From NCBI GenBank assembly GCA_048264105.1, contig JBLXDJ010000002.1:310001-374000 (forward strand): DNA of 64,000 bases, written 5' to 3'. Source of the DNA: Oceanospirillum sp048264105. GTDB taxonomy: Bacteria; Pseudomonadota; Gammaproteobacteria; Pseudomonadales; Halomonadaceae. The number at the start of each line of letters is the position of its first letter. Within the stretch, counting starts at the first letter, position 1. A program made the translations under genes and the position numbers. Below are positions 32,062 to 40,410 of this stretch, piece after piece. The notes beneath the pieces were generated by a model. It did no database searches. It saw only the letters and a list, made by a program, of their open reading frames with translations, and was not told where the DNA came from.

Positions 32062-34219
32062 AGATAAGGATAAGTCTAGTTTGACCTATACTGATCATGA
32101 GCTTGTTGCAGCTTTTATAGAAAAAAGACTTTCAGATAACTTAAAAGTTTTTAAAAAGTACCTTCCAGATATCTATAATTTATTTAAAAGTTACAGCGAA
32201 GAGCGTTTCTTTCTGATATATGACGATCAAGGTAATATTAATCTTTTTGATAAAGATAAAGGTAATGTTTGCTATGCCGATCCTCTGGCAGATAGTCTAA
32301 ATAATTTATCAGATTACGAAGCAAGGCCAGTTCAGCGGCCTTATTTTATTGCCTCAACAGAGTCAGATAAAAAGGATGAAGTAAACTACATTCACTCAGA
32401 CGTAATCCAAGAGCTAGCTCAGCAGCAGTTTAATGTTTTGAAGAGTATCGCTGCGTCTATGGTTAGTTCTATTAAATCTTATTCTCCTGAAGATAATCAA
32501 TGGCAGAGAACTGATAGTGAGCTTCCTTGCTTTATAAATTCACTATTTTGCTTTTCAACTGGCGTTGGCTTTGATGTGGAGAAGCTATATCTTGAAAGGG
32601 ATATCAAAAACTTCTATTTGGTTGAGCCTAATCCTGATGTTTTTTACGCTTCGTTGCAACTTGTTGATTGGTCTTCGGTTATAAAAAAATCTTTTGATAA
32701 AGGTTTTTCGATAAATTTCATTATTGATAGTGATCAAGATAAACTTGTTGACTCTATATCTTCAATTGTATCTAAAAGTGGCCGGCATAATGTTGCTGGC
32801 TCATATTTGTACTCGTCATTCTATTTGCCTGAGTACAAGGCTGTTTTTGAGAGTTTAAAAAATGCAATCAGTTATAGCTATTTGGCTGGTTTTGGTTTTT
32901 ATGATGACTCTCGGTATAGCCTTGCTCACACGTTAGGCAATATCTCCAGTGGTGTACCTCTTTTAGCATCTAATAGAGAACTGAAGAAGAATTTTGGTCA
33001 GGATCAACTGCCTGTAATTATTGTGGGTAATGGTCCATCTCTCGATAGTAGCATTGAATATATAAAAGAGTTTCAGGATAGGTTTGTAGTGGTAAGTTCT
33101 GGTACTGCTCTCAGAACCTTGCTTGTCAATGATGTTATACCTGACTTTCATGTGGAATTAGAACGAACGGCGAGTATCCCTTATTGGATTAAAAAGTCGG
33201 GCCAAGGTATCGATTCTTTTTTTGATAAGCTTAAGAAAATTAGACTTATTCAAGTATCTCAAGTTCACCCAGATGTGGCATCATTGTTCGGTGAATCAGG
33301 GATGGTTCTAAAGGATATTGAAACGGGCAGTTCTTTTGTATATAAAACTTTTCAGGGTAAAGGTGCTGCAATTCTTCCTCGTCTCGCCCCTACCTGTGTC
33401 CATTCCGCAGTAACCACAATGTTGGTGTTGGGTTTTAAAGATATCTATCTCTTTGGTGTTGATATGGGGTCTATCGATCCAGAAAAACATCACTCTAAAG
33501 ACAGTAGCTATCAGTACCTTAAAGAAGATAAAAAGATAAGTTTTAACTTTAAAAATTCTAATGAAATTTATTCTTCGAATTTTGGAGAAAAAAAGGTTTA
33601 CTCTTCTGGTTTGTACCCAATGTATAAACGTGAGCTTGAGGCTATTGTTGCCGGATGGAGGTTTACCTTCCAAAATAAAATCAATGTTTTTAACTGCAGT
33701 GATGGCGCTCGTTTAGAGGGTGTTGATGCTATGGACGCACATAGTATCATCCTGCCTCCTATTGATTGTTATGAACGTAAAGAAGAAATATTGGGGAAGG
33801 TTTTTAGCTCTCATTTTAACTTGTTGTTGAGTGAAGAGTTTGATCAGTTAGATTTATCACTGGCTGATGTTAAAAATGCTGTAAGTCGAGCATGCGCTTA
33901 TGCTGACAGTATTATTTGCCCGATAGAAGATTTAACAGATGTTTTTTATTTGGTTGATAAATTCTCATCGAACTTTCATAGTAAAGATGTTTTAGAAGAC
34001 TCTTTTGCTTGGGTTTATTCTATCTTTGATGGCTCGCTGCTATATATTCTTTCAATAATTAACTCAACTGCTATGTTGCCAGCTCCAGAAGATAATAAAA
34101 TTGAGGCTATCAATGTGCAGTTGGAGATTTTGAAGAAGTTTTTCAAAATGGTAGATGAAGACTTTTCCAGAAATTGTTTGGAATGGGACAAAGAGTCTCG
34201 ATATTCATTGTTTGAGTAG
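32051..34219 (+). CDS. maf: Maf-type flagellin glycosyltransferase (motility-associated factor)
   Basis: A 722-residue motility-associated factor. The central DUF115/MptE-like domain is marked by VIIVGNGPSLDSSIEYIKEF near residues 322-341, then SSGTALRTLL and PDFHVELERT, and further LFGVDMGS. Maf proteins transfer a nonulosonic acid such as pseudaminic acid from its CMP form to Ser/Thr of flagellin in the cytosol. The CMP-pseudaminic acid operon lies next door on the opposite strand, which supports this substrate. The gene is strikingly AT-rich, suggesting transfer from another source. It overlaps fliS by 11 bases. Confidence 0.92.
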   Translation: MLDKDKDKSSLTYTDHELVAAFIEKRLSDNLKVFKKYLPDIYNLFKSYSEERFFLIYDDQGNINLFDKDKGNVCYADPLADSLNNLSDYEARPVQRPYFIASTESDKKDEVNYIHSDVIQELAQQQFNVLKSIAASMVSSIKSYSPEDNQWQRTDSELPCFINSLFCFSTGVGFDVEKLYLERDIKNFYLVEPNPDVFYASLQLVDWSSVIKKSFDKGFSINFIIDSDQDKLVDSISSIVSKSGRHNVAGSYLYSSFYLPEYKAVFESLKNAISYSYLAGFGFYDDSRYSLAHTLGNISSGVPLLASNRELKKNFGQDQLPVIIVGNGPSLDSSIEYIKEFQDRFVVVSSGTALRTLLVNDVIPDFHVELERTASIPYWIKKSGQGIDSFFDKLKKIRLIQVSQVHPDVASLFGESGMVLKDIETGSSFVYKTFQGKGAAILPRLAPTCVHSAVTTMLVLGFKDIYLFGVDMGSIDPEKHHSKDSSYQYLKEDKKISFNFKNSNEIYSSNFGEKKVYSSGLYPMYKRELEAIVAGWRFTFQNKINVFNCSDGARLEGVDAMDAHSIILPPIDCYERKEEILGKVFSSHFNLLLSEEFDQLDLSLADVKNAVSRACAYADSIICPIEDLTDVFYLVDKFSSNFHSKDVLEDSFAWVYSIFDGSLLYILSIINSTAMLPAPEDNKIEAINVQLEILKKFFKMVDEDFSRNCLEWDKESRYSLFE

Positions 34220-34230
34220 CAGGGCCTTGT

Positions 34231-34542
34231 ATGGTGATTGAGAAGTGGGAGTTAATAAAAGTGCATCTAAAAGAAATTGAAGATGCATCTATTGCTGAAA
34301 ACTGGACTCTTGTTGCTGATCTAGGTGAAGCTTTTGACAAAGAATTGCACTCCTTCTTTGAGAATGTGATCCCTTCCTTAGATGAAAAGGAAAAAGCTTA
34401 TATTAAAGTTGAAGGGGAAGTTGTTGTGCATAGCATTTCAAGGGTCATGAGTCTGGCTAATGAGGCAAAGGCTAAAGCAAACAAGGATGCTAAAAGAAGA
34501 GCCCAGGGTCGGAAAGGTATTTCTGCATACAAAAAAACCTGA
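34231..34542 (+). CDS. small charged protein, FliT-like by position
   Basis: A 103-residue, mostly helical protein with an acidic first half (WELIKVHLKEIEDASIAENW) and a very basic tail (KAKANKDAKRRAQGRKG). FliT, the FliD chaperone, usually sits after fliS and has about this size, so position and shape suggest a FliT-like role, but no FliT signature is visible. It starts 11 bases after the Maf gene and ends at a bidirectional terminator. A small partner of Maf is an alternative. Confidence 0.7.
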   Translation: MVIEKWELIKVHLKEIEDASIAENWTLVADLGEAFDKELHSFFENVIPSLDEKEKAYIKVEGEVVVHSISRVMSLANEAKAKANKDAKRRAQGRKGISAYKKT

Positions 34543-34550
34543 GGGGTTCA

Positions 34551-34584
34551 ATTAAGAAAGAGCCAAAAGTGGCTCTTTCTTAAT
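34551..34584. terminator. bidirectional terminator between the fliT-like gene and pseI
   Basis: ATTAAGAAAGAGCC (34551-34564) pairs perfectly over 14 bases with GGCTCTTTCTTAAT (34571-34584), with a six-base loop. The right arm includes the pseI stop codon (34580-34582). The arms end A- and T-rich, allowing termination in both directions. Confidence 0.82.
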
Positions 34585-35647
34585 CTAGTAGCTGAAAAGA
34601 TGCAGGGGTATTGGCTTTAATTTCTGACAATAGTTTTTTACCTATAATTTCATGCTGATATTTAGGTGCAAGACCAAATCCCGGACGTACACTTCGAATA
34701 CAGTCCTCTGTAATAACATCTCCAGCCTTCATATCTTTCACAAAATACAACGACCGTCTGAACTGGGCATTGCCCTGTTCACTGGATTTACGCCCATAAT
34801 CCACCTTACCTAAAGCCTGCCATGCGGTTTTACTGTCCCGGCACAGGGCTTTTAATTCTGACGGTTCCAGCGAGAAACTGTCATCTGGTCCACCACCATT
34901 GCGATCCAGAGTAAAGTGTTTCTCGATAATCGATGCACCCATGACCACACTAGCAATGGCAGTGGTGTTGTCCAATGTATGATCGGATAAGCCGGTCACC
35001 AAACCAAAGCGTTGCCGCATATCGGTGATCGTGCGCAGATTATAGTCTTCTGCCGGTGCAGGATAACCGCTGACGCAGTGCAGTATCGCCAGCTCTTTAC
35101 AGCCTCCTTCCCGTGCTGCCTCAATTGCTTCCTGGATCTCTTCCGCATCTGCCATACCGGTGGAGATAATCATGGGTTTTCCGGTGGCTGCCACGTACTT
35201 GATCAGTGGGAGATCAACCGCTTCAAAGGAGGCGATCTTGTAGGCAGGCGCATTCAAATCTTCCAACAGATCAACGGCAGTGGTATCAAAAGGTGAGCTG
35301 AAGAGTGTGCTATCTAACTTGCGGGCATGTTCAAACAGAGGTTTGTGCCACTCCCAAGGCATATGAGCTTCTTCGTAAAGCTCGTACAGGGTTCTGCCAT
35401 CCCACAGCCCGCCTTTGATCTTAAAATCATCGCTGTCGGCGTTTAGGGTGATGGTATCCGGGCGGTAGGTTTGCAGCTTGATGGCATCGGCCCCGGCTTT
35501 TTTCGCTTCTTCGATGATGCGCAGAGCCGTCTCCAGCCGACCGTTATGATTGGCCGAAAGTTCGGCAATAATATAGGGGCTGCTGTCTTCTGCAATGCGT
35601 CGTCCGGCGATATGAATGGCCGGAATATCAGTGTGATTCTGAGTCAT
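34580..35647 (-). CDS. pseI: pseudaminic acid synthase PseI
   Basis: A 355-residue NeuB-family enzyme condensing 6-deoxy-AltdiNAc with phosphoenolpyruvate to pseudaminic acid. YIIAELSANHNGRLETAL near the N-terminus, AIKLQTYRPDTITL, EKHFTLDRNGGGPDDSFSL and the C-terminal SAF domain (SVRPGFGLAPKYQHEIIGKK) are present. The phrase GGGPDDSFSLEP distinguishes PseI from NeuB/LegI. I prefer the ATG at 35647, which overlaps the pseH stop as ATGA, over the ATG 15 bases upstream. It is the last gene of the pse operon; a terminator overlaps its stop. Confidence 0.96.
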   Translation of the reverse strand: MTQNHTDIPAIHIAGRRIAEDSSPYIIAELSANHNGRLETALRIIEEAKKAGADAIKLQTYRPDTITLNADSDDFKIKGGLWDGRTLYELYEEAHMPWEWHKPLFEHARKLDSTLFSSPFDTTAVDLLEDLNAPAYKIASFEAVDLPLIKYVAATGKPMIISTGMADAEEIQEAIEAAREGGCKELAILHCVSGYPAPAEDYNLRTITDMRQRFGLVTGLSDHTLDNTTAIASVVMGASIIEKHFTLDRNGGGPDDSFSLEPSELKALCRDSKTAWQALGKVDYGRKSSEQGNAQFRRSLYFVKDMKAGDVITEDCIRSVRPGFGLAPKYQHEIIGKKLLSEIKANTPASFQLLD

Positions 35648-36165
35648 GATTGGGTTTCCCATTCGCTGGCCAGCAGGCCAAAACGATAGATATCGTGATA
35701 CTGTTCGCCATCAAAATGCTGCTGTCTGAGCACGCCTTCCTGGGTAAAGCCCAGTTTCAGATGAAAGCGGATCGACTTTTCATTAAAGCCCAGCGCTTCG
35801 CCGCAGAGTTTGTGCAGCTTCAGTGTGCTGAAGGCGTAAGCCAAGGCGTTTTTTCCCAGAGCAGAGCCTGAGCCACGGGGGGGCTCGGGTGCCAGATAGA
35901 AGCCCCAGTCGGCAAGGTTATGGCCATTGCAGCTGATCTGGACAAACCCCAGCGCGGTGTCTTCCGGCTGAAAGATCAGCAGGTGTCGGCTGCTGTCCTG
36001 ACGCACTTTATGAAACCAGCGGCTATGTTCCTCCGGCGAGATCTCATGCCGGGTATACATAAAACGACGAATATCCGGGTGGTTGCGCCAACGCAGTACC
36101 GATGCCAGATCCGCCTCGGTCATCGGTCGCAGTTGAGTTTCCTGAGTATTATGCGGGTGTTGCAC
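35644..36165 (-). CDS. pseH: PseH, UDP-4-amino-4,6-dideoxy-AltNAc N-acetyltransferase
   Basis: A GNAT-family acetyltransferase of about 173 residues that adds the N4 acetyl group in pseudaminic acid synthesis. ETQLRPMTEADLASVLRWRN is the usual start, FMYTRHEISPEEHSRWFHKV follows, and GSALGKNALAYAF is the acetyl-CoA loop. I chose a GTG start at 36165, with GGAG at good spacing upstream, over an ATG at 36210 that would overlap pseG by 62 bases. Coupled on both sides with pseG and pseI. Confidence 0.9.
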   Translation of the reverse strand: MQHPHNTQETQLRPMTEADLASVLRWRNHPDIRRFMYTRHEISPEEHSRWFHKVRQDSSRHLLIFQPEDTALGFVQISCNGHNLADWGFYLAPEPPRGSGSALGKNALAYAFSTLKLHKLCGEALGFNEKSIRFHLKLGFTQEGVLRQQHFDGEQYHDIYRFGLLASEWETQS

Positions 36166-37246
36166 CGGATTTCTCCAGAAAATGACAGACCTGCAGACAG
36201 CCTTGTCCATCTGAGATTTCAGCCGCCAGACTGCTCATCTGAAGCAGAGAAGTAGGCGATGTCAGCAGGTGGTTAAGTGATGGCGCCAGTTGAGGGATGA
36301 CAGGTGCAACTGCAGCAGCTCCGGCCTGCTGTAACATCCCGGCAATGGTGTGCTGATTGTCGGCTAAAACCACCATGATGGTGGGTAAGCCCTGACAGCA
36401 ACGCTCCCATGAGGTAGCACCGGCAGCGCCAATAGCCAGATCACTATCGGCCATCAGTTGCGCCATATTACTGACGCCAACCTTAACCTCGGTGTGCCAG
36501 GGCAGGGTCGCAGCTTGTTGTTTGACCTGTTTCAGCCAAGGGGCCGTTGCGCCCATCACCACAACAATCCGGCAATCGAGCGGGAGTTCACTTTCGCGCA
36601 GAGCGTCCAGCACCTGTCCGGTAACATTATTTTTATCAACGCCGCCCATGTTCAAAAGCAGTTGTTTCAGCTCCGGTTTCTGACGGCGCTGAAGGCTGTA
36701 ATCCCGCCATTGGGCAAACTCCGGCCTTAACAGGGCGAACTGGGAGCCACACAGCAGTTCGCAGTTATTCGGGGTCAGTGGCTGATAGTCTTCTGTGCTC
36801 CGCCCATAGGTCTGATCCAGCAAGAGGCTACAATGATGTGCTCGGTCTGCCAGGTCATCGATCACCATAATCTGCCGGGTTACGGCGGACAGCTGCTGTT
36901 CCCAGTTGGTATCAAGGGCATAGTGATCAACGATCAGCCAATCAACCGGCTGATCTTTTAGCAAGCTCTTCGTCTGTTCGGCGTCCTGCAGCCAGGAAAC
37001 ACCCAACCAGGGGGCATGAGCATTCCAGTTCAGATCAGAGGCGGCTGTGTCAGGCGCAGGTGGCGGCAACAGATCAACTGCAAAGCCTTTACCGGCAATA
37101 AAATCCGCAAGATGGCCCGGATGCTCCCGGCAGATAAAACGGCAATCGTGTCCCTGCTGCTGCAGTTCCGTTGCCAGTGTCAGACAGCGCATCACATGAC
37201 CGGTACCGATCTGTATGGAGGCATCAGTACGAAAAGCGATTTTCAT
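36149..37246 (-). CDS. pseG: PseG, UDP-2,4-diacetamido-2,4,6-trideoxy-beta-L-altropyranose hydrolase
   Basis: A 365-residue GT-B-fold hydrolase that releases UDP to give 6-deoxy-AltdiNAc. The N-terminal FRTDASIQIGTGHVMRCLTL carries the catalytic His17. WLIVDHYALDTNWEQQL and a C-terminal GAAGATSWERCCQGLPTIMV UDP-binding loop fit the family. It overlaps pseF by four bases (ATGA) and pseH by 17. Length is slightly above that of the Campylobacter enzyme. Confidence 0.95.
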   Translation of the reverse strand: MKIAFRTDASIQIGTGHVMRCLTLATELQQQGHDCRFICREHPGHLADFIAGKGFAVDLLPPPAPDTAASDLNWNAHAPWLGVSWLQDAEQTKSLLKDQPVDWLIVDHYALDTNWEQQLSAVTRQIMVIDDLADRAHHCSLLLDQTYGRSTEDYQPLTPNNCELLCGSQFALLRPEFAQWRDYSLQRRQKPELKQLLLNMGGVDKNNVTGQVLDALRESELPLDCRIVVVMGATAPWLKQVKQQAATLPWHTEVKVGVSNMAQLMADSDLAIGAAGATSWERCCQGLPTIMVVLADNQHTIAGMLQQAGAAAVAPVIPQLAPSLNHLLTSPTSLLQMSSLAAEISDGQGCLQVCHFLEKSGATPA

Positions 37247-37944
37247 ACCGACTCCTGTCCCGCCTGCATCGCTTTAAATAACCACTCGGCGCGGGTCCAG
37301 TCCTCTGGAGTATCGATATCCTGTACCCGGTGCCGGGGAAGTTTTACCGGTACGGAACCTTCAGCAAAAATCGCTTTCTCGGCCAGCCAGGCTTCAGAGG
37401 TGCCCCAGTAAAACTGACCGGCATCGTGCCAGGCTTCTTCCAGATCCTGAGAGCGTGTTGTGAAGTGCTCCGGGTTAAACATGCTGACTCGTCCCTGACC
37501 GGTAATACGGATCGCACGCTGAATCGGGAAGGCATAACTGGTCACGGAAAATGCGTAATCCTGACCGCTGTCCAGCAGCTGCTGATAACCGGTACTAAGA
37601 TCCGAAGGAAGCACAAAAGGTGCGGTGGCATACAGGCAGCAGGCCGATTCAACCGGCGTCCCATGAGTCTGCAGCCAGGCAATCGCATGGCGAATCACCG
37701 GCAGGGTGCCAGTATAGTCATCCGACAGGTCTGCCGGGCGCATAAAAGGAACCTCCGCACCCCATTGGCGTGCGGTATCGGCGATTTCATTATCATCTGT
37801 GGAGATGATAATTTTATCAAAACAACCGCTGGCTTTAGCAGCTTCGATGGACCAGGCGATCATAGGCTTGCCGCAAAAATCTTTAATATTTTTCCGGGGA
37901 ATACGCTTGCTGCCGCCCCGGGCAGGGATAATAGCAACCCGCAT
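37243..37944 (-). CDS. pseF: PseF, pseudaminic acid cytidylyltransferase
   Basis: A 233-residue NeuA-type nucleotidyltransferase forming CMP-pseudaminic acid from CTP. The N-terminal IPARGGSKRIPRKNIKDF is the nucleotide-binding motif, with FDKIIISTDDNEIADTAR next and RHRVQDIDTPEDWTRAEWLF at the C-terminus. It starts on the pseC stop (TAATG) and overlaps pseG by four bases. Its product is the donor for the Maf protein at 32051-34219. Confidence 0.95.
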   Translation of the reverse strand: MRVAIIPARGGSKRIPRKNIKDFCGKPMIAWSIEAAKASGCFDKIIISTDDNEIADTARQWGAEVPFMRPADLSDDYTGTLPVIRHAIAWLQTHGTPVESACCLYATAPFVLPSDLSTGYQQLLDSGQDYAFSVTSYAFPIQRAIRITGQGRVSMFNPEHFTTRSQDLEEAWHDAGQFYWGTSEAWLAEKAIFAEGSVPVKLPRHRVQDIDTPEDWTRAEWLFKAMQAGQESV

Positions 37945-39110
37945 TACAGACCTTCCTCAAGGACCTTTTTCAGTGTCTGCACAACTTCATCCTGCTGGGT
38001 TTCTGTCATACCTTGGAACATCGGCAGGCTGATCGCTTCACGGTAATACTGTTCCGCCTGAGGGTAATCACTCGCTTTAAAGCCCATCTGTTGGTAATAG
38101 GGCTGGGTGTGTACAGGGATATAGTGCAGGTTGACACCGATACCCTGCTCGCGCAGCTCTTCAAATACCTGCCGATGGCTTTTGCCGATTTTATCCAGCT
38201 GCAGACGTATCACATAGAGGTGCAGGCCGGAATAACTGTCCGGATGCTGCCAGGGCCGTGTCAGGGGCAGATTCTGCAGCAAAGTGTTGTAGCGATCGGC
38301 CAGCCGGTGGCGTCGTGCAACAAAGGCATCCAGTCGTTCCAGCTGGCTGATGCCAAGTGCCGCCTGCAGTTCGGTCATGCGGTAATTGAAGCCCAGTGCA
38401 ACCTGCTGGTAGTACCAGGGGCCGTCCGGTTCATGAGTCATCAGATGCTGATCCCGGGTGACGCCATGACTGCGGTACAGATTCATTTTTTCTGCCAACA
38501 GGTTGTCATTGGTTAGCGCCATGCCCCCTTCGGCGGTGGTGATGATTTTAACCGGATGAAAACTGAAAACAGTGATGTCGCTGTAACGGCCGTTGCCGAT
38601 GTACTCGCCCTTGTATTGACCGCCAATGGCATGAGAAGCATCTTCAATAACATTAAAGCCGTAACGCTGCGATAACGTGTGAATCGCCTGCATATCACAG
38701 GGCTGCCCGCACAGATGAACGGCCACCAGCACCTTGGGCAGCTTACCATTGCGTTCGGCGGCAATCAGTTTGGTTTCCAATGCTTGCGGGCAAAGATTGT
38801 AGGTTTTCGGATCAATATCAACAAAGTCGACTCGGGCGCCGCAATAAAGACCGCAGTTGGCTGAGGCGACAAAGGTGATCGGCGTGGTCCAGAGCCAATC
38901 GCCTTCGCCCAGTCTCAGTGCCAAGCAAGCAATATGCAGAGCGCTGGTAGCACTGTTGACGGCGAAGGCGTGTTTCGCACCGACTTTATCCGCTAGAGTT
39001 TGCTCAAAGAGAGGCACCTTGGGGCCCTGGGTAAGGAAATCTGAGTTCAGGACTTCGAGCACTGCATCGATATCGGACTGATTAATATCCTGCTTACCGT
39101 AGGGGATCAT
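37944..39110 (-). CDS. pseC: PseC, UDP-4-amino-4,6-dideoxy-N-acetyl-beta-L-altrosamine transaminase
   Basis: A 388-residue DegT/DnrJ/EryC1/StrS-family PLP aminotransferase using glutamate. The start MIPYGKQDINQSDIDAVLEV is characteristic; NSATSALHIACLAL and VIEDASHAIGG bind PLP, and Lys188 in FSFHPVKIITTAEGG forms the Schiff base. It starts on the pseB stop (TAATG). Length matches PseC of Helicobacter and Campylobacter within about 15 residues. Confidence 0.96.
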   Translation of the reverse strand: MIPYGKQDINQSDIDAVLEVLNSDFLTQGPKVPLFEQTLADKVGAKHAFAVNSATSALHIACLALRLGEGDWLWTTPITFVASANCGLYCGARVDFVDIDPKTYNLCPQALETKLIAAERNGKLPKVLVAVHLCGQPCDMQAIHTLSQRYGFNVIEDASHAIGGQYKGEYIGNGRYSDITVFSFHPVKIITTAEGGMALTNDNLLAEKMNLYRSHGVTRDQHLMTHEPDGPWYYQQVALGFNYRMTELQAALGISQLERLDAFVARRHRLADRYNTLLQNLPLTRPWQHPDSYSGLHLYVIRLQLDKIGKSHRQVFEELREQGIGVNLHYIPVHTQPYYQQMGFKASDYPQAEQYYREAISLPMFQGMTETQQDEVVQTLKKVLEEGL

Positions 39111-40108
39111 TAAATATTACCGATTTTATCGCGGTTTTTATCGATCCATGTCTTTAGCTCAGCGTCTGTCATCCATTCAGCGTTATTATCGCTGGCATAA
39201 ACAAAACCTTCTGGAACCTTTTTACCGTCTTTTATGCGGTTAGAATCCTGATCCCAGTTATTAATTTGTGGGAGAATTTTGTAGTGTTCTGGGTACTCAT
39301 AGGTGAAATGGGCATCTTCTGCACCGATCATCTGTTCGTGTAGTTTTTCACCGGGGCGAATGCCCACGATCTCCTGTTTAGCGTCTGGGGCCACAACTCT
39401 GGCGAGATCTGTTACTTTCATTGATGGGATCTTTTTCACATAGATCTCACCGCCCACCATATCTTCAAAAGCATGCCAGACCAGTTCAACGCCTTCTTCC
39501 AGAGAGATCATGAAGCGGGTCATACGTTCATCTGTGATCGGCAGTACACCTTTGTCTTTAATCGACATAAAGAAGGGAATCACGGAGCCCCGGGACCCCA
39601 TCACGTTGCCATAGCGCACAACTGAAAAGTGAGTACCCTTGCCGCCGGCATAGTGGTTTCCGGCAACAAATAGTTTGTCAGAGGCAAGTTTGGTTGCGCC
39701 ATACAGGTTAATTGGGCTGCTGGCTTTGTCGGTCGATAAAGCGACGACACCCTTTACCTTCTTATCAATGCAAGCATCGATAAGATTCATCGCACCATCG
39801 ATATTGGTTTTTATGCATTCAAATGGATTGTATTCCGCGGTTGGAACAATTTTAGTTGCCGCAGCATGGACAACATAGTCTACACGGTCGAGGGCTCGGT
39901 GCAGTCTGTCACGGTCACGAACATCGCCAATAAAAAAACGTACACGAGGGTCATCCTGAAATTTCTTGGCCATATCCCATTGTTTCATTTCATCACGAGA
40001 GAAAATGATGATTTTCTTGGGGTTGTATTTTTCAAGTGTCATAGGGACGAATGTATTCCCGAAAGACCCAGTGCCACCGGTGATAAGCAATGTTTTACCT
40101 GTAAACAT
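39110..40108 (-). CDS. pseB: PseB, UDP-N-acetylglucosamine 4,6-dehydratase (inverting)
   Basis: A 332-residue extended SDR, the first committed enzyme of pseudaminic acid synthesis. It dehydrates UDP-GlcNAc with C5 inversion. The nucleotide motif GGTGSFGNTF is at residues 11-20, the catalytic TDK at 126-128, and Tyr136/Lys140 in SPINLYGATKLASDKL. An AAGGA ribosome-binding site precedes the start. It opens the six-gene operon on the minus strand; a TATAAT sequence at 40242-40247 (minus) may be its -10 element. Confidence 0.97.
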   Translation of the reverse strand: MFTGKTLLITGGTGSFGNTFVPMTLEKYNPKKIIIFSRDEMKQWDMAKKFQDDPRVRFFIGDVRDRDRLHRALDRVDYVVHAAATKIVPTAEYNPFECIKTNIDGAMNLIDACIDKKVKGVVALSTDKASSPINLYGATKLASDKLFVAGNHYAGGKGTHFSVVRYGNVMGSRGSVIPFFMSIKDKGVLPITDERMTRFMISLEEGVELVWHAFEDMVGGEIYVKKIPSMKVTDLARVVAPDAKQEIVGIRPGEKLHEQMIGAEDAHFTYEYPEHYKILPQINNWDQDSNRIKDGKKVPEGFVYASDNNAEWMTDAELKTWIDKNRDKIGNI

Positions 40109-40410
40109 TTTTTTTCCTTAATCTTAGATCTTGGACTGATGGCTGTGATCAGCTGTTATTCTTTCGAGCAATTTTTAGGCCGTGTTTTAAACTCTAAACC
40201 AAAGGGAAAAGCTTGGCTATATTGGATCTTTGAAGCTCGTCATTATATGTAAAAAGCTTGGTTTTGCCTTTCTCTAATCACATAAAATACGTCATGCATG
40301 GTTACATTTTGTTTCAGGTGCCCAGGATGGTAGCAACAAGAAAAAATAAAGATTTAATCGCCGGGATGTTATATTGAGTCGAATTGTTATTACCGGTTTT
40401 AAGGTGGTTT
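40109..40410. other. divergent intergenic region between pseB and flrB
   Basis: About 300 bases, AT-rich, without a convincing gene. On the minus strand TATAAT lies at 40242-40247, a possible pseB -10 without a good -35. I found no GG-N10-GC sigma-54 site for flrBC by eye. In related flagellar loci the master regulator gene flrA/fleQ precedes flrB; no trace of it is seen here. Confidence 0.6.
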
